This document shows, piece by piece, positions 25,598 to 34,628 of a stretch of DNA of 64,000 nt (within the stretch, counting starts at the first letter, position 1; each line of letters starts with the position of its first letter). Position numbers and translations under genes: made by a program. The stretch comes from Nitrospirota bacterium. GTDB taxonomy: Bacteria > JACPQY01. The DNA is taken from positions 186,001 through 250,000 of the forward strand of contig JACPAV010000003.1 in assembly GCA_016180645.1 (NCBI GenBank), in the 5' to 3' direction. A model generated the notes under the pieces. The model saw nothing but the letters and a program-made list of their open reading frames with translations, did not search any database and was not told where the DNA came from.

Positions 25598-27122
25598 TAT
25601 TCCCTCCCTGCTCTCCCGGCTTCGGCGTATTCTTCCCGCGGACTCTATCCTCGCCGACCCGGCGGCCCTGTCGGCGGCTTCCCTCGATGCCCTCCGAGAA
25701 TTTCGAGGATTCCCCGGTTTCCGGCGTTCTATCCACACCCCCATCGCCGTGGTGCGCCCAAAGTCCACCCGCGAGGTTCAGGCCGTGCTCCGATTCTCCC
25801 GAATACACCGCGTGCCCGTAGTACCCTTCGGGGGCGGCAGCGGCCTCATGGGCGGGGCGGCCACCGTTAGGGAAGGAATCGTGCTTGACCTCCGCTCGAT
25901 GAGCCACGTGCTCAAGATCGACAAGGAATCTCTCACGGCTACCGTCGAACCCGGCATCACATGGTCTTCTCTGACCTCCCACCTCTCACCTCTCGGCTTG
26001 GAAGCCGGCCACGATCCGTGGACGGTCGCGGTCGCCACCGTCGGAGGCGCGGTCTCCACCAACGGGTATGGCTATCTCGCAGGGCGATACGGTTCCGCGG
26101 GCGACCAAGTGATCGGACTGGAGACCGTCCTCGCCGACGGGACCGGCATCCGCTCGCGCCCCGCTCGAAAACGTTCCGTCGGTCCGGATCTGGATCGACT
26201 CTTCATTGGTTCGGAGGGAACGTTGGGCGTCATCACCCAATGTACGCTGGCAGTTCATCCTATCCCTGCGGTTCGAATCCCCGCCCTCTACACGTTCCCC
26301 GATTTTGAAGCCGGCTACCGAGCCGTGCTGGCCCTCTTCGCCTCCGGCCTCGTCCCGACCTCGCTCGATCTCAGCGTCGATCATTGGCCGGAAGCCTCCT
26401 CCCTTCCCGTTCACGGGCTCACGGGTTCACGGACTCACGCCGCCACGCTCCTCATCGTCTTCGACGGCCACGAATCCATTGTGTCCGCGCAGCACCAACT
26501 CGCCCGCGAACTTCTGACGACCCGCGGCGCCACCCCCGAAGTCAGCGCTGCGGCCCAGAACCAATGGGACCAACGCCATGCCATCGCCGAACTTTGGGCC
26601 TCAAGCCCCGAAGCCCGCGACGGCGCATGGCTCCGCGATCTTTCCCCACGTGCGACGTGCAACGTGCCACGTGCAACGATTCCCTCATTTGACTACCTCC
26701 ACGTCTGCCTCCCCCCCTCCCGCCTCTTGGAGTTCCGCAGAGTCGCCCGCTCGCTTCTCATCACTCATCACGCATCACTTCTTCAAGAGGGCATCTGGAT
26801 CCGCCCCGACTTCTACTCGATCATCATGCTTGCGGCCGGGCGTGATGCCCGCCGTACTCTCGACCGTTCCGGCGGACAGGACGTCCGCGATGGAGGGGAG
26901 AGTGCCGATGGACCGCGCGCGCCTCAACGGATGCGGAGCTCCCGCGAAGCCCTCATTCGGCTGGCCCACAAGATGGGCGGCTCGATGGAATACGTCCACG
27001 GCGTCGGCCTCCACCTGAAAAAACACATGCCCGCCGAATGGGGCGCCGGTTTGAGCATTCTCAGGGGCCTGAAAAAACAACTCGATCCCCTCAACCTCCT
27101 CAATCCTGGCAAGCTGTTCTAG
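25542..27122 (+). CDS. FAD-linked oxidase (GlcD / alkyl-DHAP synthase type)
   Basis: The frame gives 526 residues; the first ~20 overlap the preceding gene and the true start is uncertain. The FAD-binding PP-loop is clear: VPVVPFGGGSGLMGG (about 88-102), then GHDPWTVAVATVGGAVSTNGYGYLAGRYG and GSEGTLGVITQ. The C-terminal end, GVGLHLKKHM ... LDPLNLLNPGKLF, is typical of lactate/glycolate-type dehydrogenases. The protein is some 60 residues longer than usual because of four short low-complexity insertions near residues 289, 370, 405 and 436, each encoded by a dispersed repeat. Whether it is still active is not known. Confidence 0.75.
   Translation: MRISSRPLRNSTPSSAGSSIPSLLSRLRRILPADSILADPAALSAASLDALREFRGFPGFRRSIHTPIAVVRPKSTREVQAVLRFSRIHRVPVVPFGGGSGLMGGAATVREGIVLDLRSMSHVLKIDKESLTATVEPGITWSSLTSHLSPLGLEAGHDPWTVAVATVGGAVSTNGYGYLAGRYGSAGDQVIGLETVLADGTGIRSRPARKRSVGPDLDRLFIGSEGTLGVITQCTLAVHPIPAVRIPALYTFPDFEAGYRAVLALFASGLVPTSLDLSVDHWPEASSLPVHGLTGSRTHAATLLIVFDGHESIVSAQHQLARELLTTRGATPEVSAAAQNQWDQRHAIAELWASSPEARDGAWLRDLSPRATCNVPRATIPSFDYLHVCLPPSRLLEFRRVARSLLITHHASLLQEGIWIRPDFYSIIMLAAGRDARRTLDRSGGQDVRDGGESADGPRAPQRMRSSREALIRLAHKMGGSMEYVHGVGLHLKKHMPAEWGAGLSILRGLKKQLDPLNLLNPGKLF
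26838..26905 (+). repeat. Dispersed ~65-bp repeat, copy A (in FAD-linked oxidase)
   Basis: The core ggcggacaggacgtccgcga is shared with 49996-50062 on the opposite strand, and similarity extends over about 65 bases. Here it encodes DRSGGQDVRDGGES. Confidence 0.75.
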
Positions 27123-27155
27123 CCCGCCTCTGTAGTCTGTGCTAAACTTCTTCTC

Positions 27156-27506
27156 GTGACGTACAAACAACTTCACGCGAAGTATCTCAAGGATGCCGAC
27201 CGGCTGTCCAAGAAAGGAGATCGCGTCCAAGCCTCGGAAAAATACTGGGGGGCGGCTGCCGTCCTTCTCAAATTCATCGGAAAAGAGCGCGGGCTTCCCC
27301 ACCATCATCACAGAGACCTCCAAATCATCATCAACCGGCTCTACGATCAAACGAAAGATCGCGATCTATTCGTCTATTTCGACATGGCCCAGGCCTTGCA
27401 CGCTAACTTCTATGAAGATTTCTTGAGAGGGGTGTCGTTTAGGATCCATGTGGAAGGCGCGAAAGAGCTGATCGCCAGGCTTCAGAAACTGAACGGCAAG
27501 AAGTAG
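27156..27506 (+). CDS. PaREP1/HEPN-like small protein
   Basis: 116 residues from GTG 27156. The pattern YLKDADRLSKKGDRVQASEKYWGAAA matches the PaREP1/HEPN-type helical domain (KGD..QASEK.WGA). The KERGLPHHHH segment can supply an R-x4-H motif, the RNase signature of HEPN toxins. It is directly followed by a fragment of a nucleotidyltransferase-like gene, the usual partner of HEPN proteins. It may therefore be the surviving half of a toxin-antitoxin pair, but some PaREP1 proteins have no known partner. Confidence 0.6.
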   Translation: MTYKQLHAKYLKDADRLSKKGDRVQASEKYWGAAAVLLKFIGKERGLPHHHHRDLQIIINRLYDQTKDRDLFVYFDMAQALHANFYEDFLRGVSFRIHVEGAKELIARLQKLNGKK

Positions 27507-27507
27507 C

Positions 27508-27636
27508 GTCTTATTTGGGGAAGATCTCCTAACACCATTCCAACGCGACGTTCTGCACGCCGCGCCGGGAATCCCCGGCATCACCGACCATTTCTACCTG
27601 ACCGGCGGCACACAATTTTCCGATAGCGCGACCTAA
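27508..27636 (+). pseudogene. Truncated nucleotidyltransferase (AbiEii-like) remnant
   Basis: The frame reads ...GEDLLTPFQRDVLHAAPG, then ITDHFYLTGGTQFSDSAT and a stop. 'TPFQRDVL' followed by 'FYLTGGT' is the N-terminal signature of AbiEii/nucleotidyltransferase proteins; everything after the GGT motif is lost. It overlaps the 3' end of the HEPN-like gene. Confidence 0.5.
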
Positions 27637-27658
27637 GCAGTCCACATTTCGAGGCACA

Positions 27659-27674
27659 TGTGATCTTCGTCACA
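27659..27674. promoter_or_regulatory. CRP-family binding site upstream of the NHL lipoprotein at 27766
   Basis: TGTGATCTTCGTCACA is a perfect TGTGA-N6-TCACA palindrome, 92 bases before the ATG. A possible -10 (CACAAT, 27705-27710) lies downstream. Confidence 0.65.
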
Positions 27675-27739
27675 GACGAGTTTGCTCAATTGCGGTAGCT
27701 TTGGCACAATCTATGTCAACCGTGCCTAGACGTCTGGGA

Positions 27740-27760
27740 AGAGGAGGAGGAGGAGGAGGT
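27740..27760 (+). promoter_or_regulatory. (GGA)n ribosome-binding tract
   Basis: Six consecutive GGA/GAG triplets end five bases before ATG 27766. It is an unusually long Shine-Dalgarno-like tract that could slip in length and vary translation. Confidence 0.5.
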
Positions 27761-27765
27761 GGTCA

Positions 27766-30700
27766 ATGAACACGCGTCGCTACGGTTCAGTGGCGGGCTT
27801 TGGAGGGATCCTCGTCTTGTCGATGTGGCTCGTGGGCTGCGCCGGCAAGAAGTCGGAATCGAAGCCGGAGGCGGGAGGGGCGGGCGCCGTTCAGCAGCAG
27901 ACGAAGGCGCAAGCGGTTCAAGAGGCGGTGACCGGCGTGGCGTTCGACCCGGCGGCGGCGGCGGGGGACACCGGGGCCGTTCGTGGTGCAGTCACTTCTT
28001 CGGGCGTGAGAGGGATCGATCTCGGCGGCGCGGAGCAGGGCGTTAGAGGAGGCGTCCGAGGCGGCGTAAGGGCCACACCTCGTCGCCAAGCGGAGGGTGA
28101 ACAGCCCGTGGCCGGGGCGCGCGTCCGCATCGAAGGAACCTCTCTGGAAACAATCTCGAATGAGAAGGGCGAGTTTGTCATTCCGTTCGTTCCGCCTGGA
28201 AACTACATGGTCGTGGGCGACAAGCAGGGCGAGTCCGGGGAAGTCTACGCGTTCTCACAGAACGCCGCGGTAACACCCGGCGGCAGCATCGACCTCGGCT
28301 CGCTTTCTTTGGCCGAAACCGGAGCGATCAGGGGGAAGGTGAAGCGCGCCGATGCCACGAGCCAGCTCGGCATCGACGTGTTCATCCCCGGCATGAGCTT
28401 CGTCGCAAAGACGGACGACGACGGCAACTTCAATATTCTCTATATTCCCAAGGGGACCTACAAGCTCGCGGCGATGTTCCCCGGGTTCGAACCGAACCGG
28501 TGGAAAGATATCGTCGTGGAATCGAAGAAGACGACCGAGCTGCCCGCGGTTGAGCTCAAGCGCGCGGCGCAAGACAAGGCCAAGGCCGCCGGCATCTTCG
28601 GGCGCGTGACGGCCTCCGGCGGCGGCGGCGTGCGCGATGCCGTCGTGACGACGGTCCCGGACACGCAGAACGTCCGATCGGACAGCGCCGGCAACTTCAT
28701 CATTTCGAACATCGCGCCGGGCGTGTATCTCGTGAAGGCCGTTCGGCCCGGTTTCACGGAGAACTCCACGTTCGTAGACCTCACCGAGAGCCTGTTCGAT
28801 CAGGTCGAGATCCGGCTGGCTCCGGGCGCGCAGATCCTGGCCGGTGCGACGACGGACGTAAAGGCCGGTGCGCCACCTTCCATCAGCATCGACGGTCCCA
28901 ACGCCGTAACCCCCGGTTCGACCGTCACGTTCAAGGCGGGGGTGTCGGATTCCGACGGCGACAACCTCTATCTCAAATGGAAGGCCGGCGGGGGGACGTT
29001 CGACAACACGTGGCGCGACGAAGTGAATTGGACCGCCCCCGCGTCCAAGGGCGTTTTCATCATCGAGGTGACGGTGACGGATGGTGTGCTCAGCGACAAG
29101 GCGACCACGGCGGTGTCCGTCGCTCCCGAAGGCCAGACGGTGACATTGGACACGACCCCGCCCTTCCCGCCGCGACCGGACAAGTTGGCCGTCAAGATGA
29201 GTCCGCCCGGCACGGAAGATACGATCGAGGGCCAGGCCGGCTGCGTGGAGCCGAATGCGACCGTGAAATTCTATTCGGATGGCCTCCTTTCAACTCTGCT
29301 GGTATCCGCGAAGGCCTCGGCCGACGGCTCTTTCCCGGCAGTCAAGATCGGCGACAACAAGGGCGACCAGAACGACCAGATCTTCATCGGCGTGTTCGAC
29401 CCTGCCGGCAACCTCAGCCCCGTCTACTTCGTCGTGAACGACAAGACGCCACCGGATACGGTGATCACGGCGACCCCGTGCGGCGCTCAAAACTCCTGCC
29501 TCTCGGCCAAGAACACGGCCGACTTCGAGTTCAATACGGCCGAGATCGGCTCGTCCTTCGAGTGCAAGCTCGATCAGGCGGCTTTCGCCGGCTGCACGAG
29601 TCCCCACACCTTCACGGGTTTGGGGAACGGGGCGCACACCGCTTCGATCCGCGCCAAGGACGCAGCCGGCAACCTCGATCCGTTCCCGGCGTCCTTCAAC
29701 TGGGGCGTGGATGCGGAGGTCCCCTCGGCAGGCGCGGTGACCGTAACGGGCCAGGCCACGGCGACGCACGTCGGACCCTCCTTCAACCTAAACGGCTCCT
29801 TCACGGAAAGCATCTCCTCGCTGACGGGCTGCGACTACTGCCTGAGCACGGATGGGGCCTGCGACTCCGAATGGGCCTTCGCCACGCTCAGCGGCTCCAA
29901 ACCCACTTACACCTGCAAAGTCACCGGGCTCACCTGTACAAACGGACAGACCGTAACAGTGAACCTCCGGGCTTTTGACTCGGCCGGGAACACGTCGACG
30001 GCGACCTCTCTGGCCCGGACGTGCGATACCGCCGCCCCATCGACCGCAACCAATGCCCCTGCCGCGTGGGTGAACGCGGATACGACGGTCGCGCTCTCTC
30101 CCGCCGACACCGGCGCTGGAATGACGGGCGGCGTGGCCAAGACAACCTACTGTCTGGACGCCTTCGACCTCTGCACACCCTCCGTGGCCGGAACCTCGGC
30201 CGCCGTCACCTGCGCGGCGGCAACGATCTGCCAAACCTACGTCCGCTTCGCAGCGCAGGACGCCGCGGGCAACGCGGAGACGACCAAGTCCGTACTCGTG
30301 AGAATCGACAAGCAGGCGCCCTCCAGCACGCTCACCGCCCCGGCGGATGGAGCGCTGTACGCCGGTGGCGGCACGGTCAGCCTGTCCGGCACGGCAGCCG
30401 ACGGCAGCGGGTCCGGCGTGACGCTTGTCCAGTATTCGTCAAACGGCGGTACGAACTGGTCGAACGCGACGGGGACGACGGCTTGGTCCGGTTCGTTCAC
30501 GCTCAGCTCCCTTACTGCCAGTGTGAAATTCCGCGCCACCGACGCCGCGGGAAACGTCGAAACCGCGGGCTCCGGCGTCAGCGCCTGGTACAGCCAACTG
30601 GCCGCCTCGAACATGCTCGGTCAGCTTGGCTCCAACGGTACGCCGAACTACACCATCAAGGACACCAACAATCCCGACGGCACGGGACTCAATAGCCCGA

Positions 30701-32886
30701 AGGACGTGGCGGTGGACCCGGCCGGCGGAAGACTGTTCGTCGCGGACGGAAACAACCGCGTCCTGGTCTTCAATCTGGCCACCGGTGCCCTGGTGGACCA
30801 CAAGGCGGACTTCGTTCTCTGTCAGGCCGACATGATCACGACCGCCGCCCAGACGGTCTCCGCCTCTTCGTGCAGCCCGCAAGGCCTCGCGTACGATGCA
30901 GGAGGCAATCGATTGTTCGTATCCGATTCTCAGGCCCATCGGGTCCTCGTTTTCGACGTGGCCTCGATCACGAATGGCGAAGCGGCCGTCGGCGTCATCG
31001 GCCAAACCGATTTCACCTCGAATTCATCCGGGCTCACCTCGAGTAAGCTGAACAATCCCAACAAGCTCGCGTTCGGGGGAAATCGCCTCTACGTGGCGGA
31101 TAACAGCAACCACAGGGTCATGATCTTCGATGTGACCGCGATATCGAGCCCGGAAATCGCCATCAACGTCCTCGGTCAAGCGAATTTCACGACGGGTACG
31201 GACTCGGGCTGCGATCAGAACGGAATGAACTGGCCCTTCGCACTGGCGTATGACGCCACGAACGACAAGCTCTACGTCGGCACCGGCGCCTATCACAACA
31301 GAATGCTGGTCTTCGACGGCACGCCGGGCTTGGACGGCGAGAACGCCCTCAACGTGCTAGGACAGCCGGGTTTCACGACTTGCACTGTGGGCACAACCCA
31401 GGCCAAGCTCAACATAGACGGCTTCACGTTCGGGGCGGCTTTCGGCGTCTACAACACCTACAACACGCTCTTCGTGGCGGACGGGAAAAATAACCGCCTG
31501 GTCGCGTTCGACGTCCGCACCGCCGCCAGCCCCGCGCAAACCATCTGCGGCACGACGTCCACCTCCGGCATCGTCGATGGAATGAACGCCTCCTGCGTGG
31601 TCGGCCAGACACTGTTTACAACCAACACCGCCGCAACAACTCAGGGGGGAATGAACGGACCGCGGGGCGTGGCCGTCGACACGACCAATAACAAACTGTG
31701 GGTCGCCGACATGACCAACCACCGTGTGCTCATGTTCGACATCGCCGCCATCTCGGACGGGGAGAACGCCGCGGACGTCCTGGGCCACGTGACCACCGCC
31801 GAAACGGTCTCCTATCTGTCGGGAGAAGCGAACAACCCACGCGAGACGTCGTTCAACTTCCCCCAACACGTCGCGCTGGACACGGTGAACCACCGTCTGT
31901 ACGTCTCGGACTTGAACAACAGCCGCGTGCTCGTCTTCAACCTGGATACGAGCAACAATCTGGCGGATCGCGTAGCCGATTTCGTCCTGGGCCAGCCCAG
32001 TCTCCTCACGGTGACGCAGGCAACCACTCAGGCCGGCATGAAGCGGCCGCAAGGATTGGCAGTTGACACCGCCGGGAACCGTCTCTTCGTGGCCGACCAC
32101 GACAACGCGCGTGTCCTGGTGTACGACGTCGCCTCGATCACGAACGGCGAGATCGCCGCCAATGTGCTTGGGCAGACCATTTTCACGTCCAACACCCCGA
32201 ACAACACCTCCAGCACCATGTCCGGGCCGACCGGCCTCGCCTACGATTCAGCGCGCAAATGGCTCTACGTGGCCGATGACATGGATCCGACGATGATGGC
32301 GAAGTTCAACCACCGCGTCACGGTGTACGATGTAAACGCCATCACCGATGGAGAATCCGCCATCAACGTGCTCGGGCAGGCGAACTTCACCGACCAGTAC
32401 GGAAGCTGCGCCAGGGCCAGGCTCAGTGGACCCCAAGGTCTTGCCCTCAACGCAAACGGAAGTCTCCTTTTCGTGGCAGACAACAGCAATGACCGCGTGA
32501 TCGTCTACGATGTGACTTCGATTACCGATGGGGAAAACGCGGAATACGTCCTGGGTCAAGCGAGCTTCGGTACGTGCACGAACGGGCTCCTCAGCGCGAC
32601 CGGTCTCGACACCCCCCTGGGCGTGGCTCTGGATACGGCCGCGTCGAGGCTCTACGTGACCGACCAGCAGAACAGCCGTATCGTGATGTTCGACGTCGCC
32701 ACGATCGTGAATGGCGAGGCGGCCAAGACGCCGATCGCGGGTCAGGCCGATCTCGTCACCGGCACGGAGGCCACATCACAGACCGCCTTTAATCTCCCTC
32801 GCGGCCTCGCCTTCGACTCCGGCAACATTCGGCTGTACGCCGTGGACGAGTACAACCACCGGCTCATGATCTTCAATATTCCGTGA
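27766..32886 (+). CDS. Giant lipoprotein with regulatory/Ig domains and twelve NHL units (paralogue)
   Basis: 1706 residues; signal ends LVGC (Cys25). The order is the same as in the 15119 gene: VRG linker (GAEQGVRGGVRGGVRA), three carboxypeptidase-regulatory-like domains (GEFVIPFVPPGNYMVVGDKQ, GNFNILYIPKGTYKLAAMFPG, GNFIISNIAPGVYLVKAVRPG), PKD and Ig-like domains, then about twelve NHL units (NNRVLVF, SQAHRVLVFDVASITNGE and others with VLGQ). The N-terminal ~560 residues are near-identical to the paralogue (roughly four in five residues by eye). The propeller halves diverge more. It is probably an outer-membrane surface protein with a binding propeller, controlled from the CRP-like site upstream. 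Confidence 0.8.
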   Translation: MNTRRYGSVAGFGGILVLSMWLVGCAGKKSESKPEAGGAGAVQQQTKAQAVQEAVTGVAFDPAAAAGDTGAVRGAVTSSGVRGIDLGGAEQGVRGGVRGGVRATPRRQAEGEQPVAGARVRIEGTSLETISNEKGEFVIPFVPPGNYMVVGDKQGESGEVYAFSQNAAVTPGGSIDLGSLSLAETGAIRGKVKRADATSQLGIDVFIPGMSFVAKTDDDGNFNILYIPKGTYKLAAMFPGFEPNRWKDIVVESKKTTELPAVELKRAAQDKAKAAGIFGRVTASGGGGVRDAVVTTVPDTQNVRSDSAGNFIISNIAPGVYLVKAVRPGFTENSTFVDLTESLFDQVEIRLAPGAQILAGATTDVKAGAPPSISIDGPNAVTPGSTVTFKAGVSDSDGDNLYLKWKAGGGTFDNTWRDEVNWTAPASKGVFIIEVTVTDGVLSDKATTAVSVAPEGQTVTLDTTPPFPPRPDKLAVKMSPPGTEDTIEGQAGCVEPNATVKFYSDGLLSTLLVSAKASADGSFPAVKIGDNKGDQNDQIFIGVFDPAGNLSPVYFVVNDKTPPDTVITATPCGAQNSCLSAKNTADFEFNTAEIGSSFECKLDQAAFAGCTSPHTFTGLGNGAHTASIRAKDAAGNLDPFPASFNWGVDAEVPSAGAVTVTGQATATHVGPSFNLNGSFTESISSLTGCDYCLSTDGACDSEWAFATLSGSKPTYTCKVTGLTCTNGQTVTVNLRAFDSAGNTSTATSLARTCDTAAPSTATNAPAAWVNADTTVALSPADTGAGMTGGVAKTTYCLDAFDLCTPSVAGTSAAVTCAAATICQTYVRFAAQDAAGNAETTKSVLVRIDKQAPSSTLTAPADGALYAGGGTVSLSGTAADGSGSGVTLVQYSSNGGTNWSNATGTTAWSGSFTLSSLTASVKFRATDAAGNVETAGSGVSAWYSQLAASNMLGQLGSNGTPNYTIKDTNNPDGTGLNSPKDVAVDPAGGRLFVADGNNRVLVFNLATGALVDHKADFVLCQADMITTAAQTVSASSCSPQGLAYDAGGNRLFVSDSQAHRVLVFDVASITNGEAAVGVIGQTDFTSNSSGLTSSKLNNPNKLAFGGNRLYVADNSNHRVMIFDVTAISSPEIAINVLGQANFTTGTDSGCDQNGMNWPFALAYDATNDKLYVGTGAYHNRMLVFDGTPGLDGENALNVLGQPGFTTCTVGTTQAKLNIDGFTFGAAFGVYNTYNTLFVADGKNNRLVAFDVRTAASPAQTICGTTSTSGIVDGMNASCVVGQTLFTTNTAATTQGGMNGPRGVAVDTTNNKLWVADMTNHRVLMFDIAAISDGENAADVLGHVTTAETVSYLSGEANNPRETSFNFPQHVALDTVNHRLYVSDLNNSRVLVFNLDTSNNLADRVADFVLGQPSLLTVTQATTQAGMKRPQGLAVDTAGNRLFVADHDNARVLVYDVASITNGEIAANVLGQTIFTSNTPNNTSSTMSGPTGLAYDSARKWLYVADDMDPTMMAKFNHRVTVYDVNAITDGESAINVLGQANFTDQYGSCARARLSGPQGLALNANGSLLFVADNSNDRVIVYDVTSITDGENAEYVLGQASFGTCTNGLLSATGLDTPLGVALDTAASRLYVTDQQNSRIVMFDVATIVNGEAAKTPIAGQADLVTGTEATSQTAFNLPRGLAFDSGNIRLYAVDEYNHRLMIFNIP

Positions 32887-32945
32887 TGTACTGGGGTCAA
32901 GTCTTGAATTGATACTTCTCGGTCCGACGAGAGAGCGACGAGAAG
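32887..32945. repeat. REP-like intergenic sequence with hairpin
   Basis: 'tgtactggggtcaagtcttg' followed by aattgatac resembles the 'tcaagacttgacccc' motif often found beside REP-associated transposases. The adjoining CTTCTCG/CGAGAAG arms can form a hairpin between two convergent genes. No transposase is present here. Confidence 0.4.
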
Positions 32946-34456
<1,511 letters not shown>

Positions 34457-34516
34457 GCCGGAGGCCGAACTGAGGCGCTGTTTGAAAGCCCCATCGCTGC
34501 CGGCGTGGGATTTCCT

Positions 34517-34573
34517 GGTAGTCGCACCCTTTATGGGTGCGTCCTCGGACGCAGGCTGAAGCCTGCGGCTACC
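34517..34573. repeat. 57-bp cloverleaf palindrome, copy 1
   Basis: The outer arms GGTAGTCGC/GCGGCTACC enclose two hairpins, GCACCC-TTTAT-GGGTGC and GCAGGC-TGAA-GCCTGC. A second copy is at 55719-55776; the loops differ but the stems are kept. Confidence 0.8.
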
Positions 34574-34602
34574 GACTGAAGGCTGACCGCTGAAAGCCGT
34601 AG

Positions 34603-34624
34603 AGGGCACGGCGCGCCGTGCCCT
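34603..34624. repeat. Perfect 22-bp palindrome beside the lon stop
   Basis: An AGGGCACGGCG half followed by its exact complement ends four bases before the lon stop codon. It may act as a transcription terminator or RNA stabiliser. Confidence 0.6.
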
Positions 34625-34628
34625 TACC

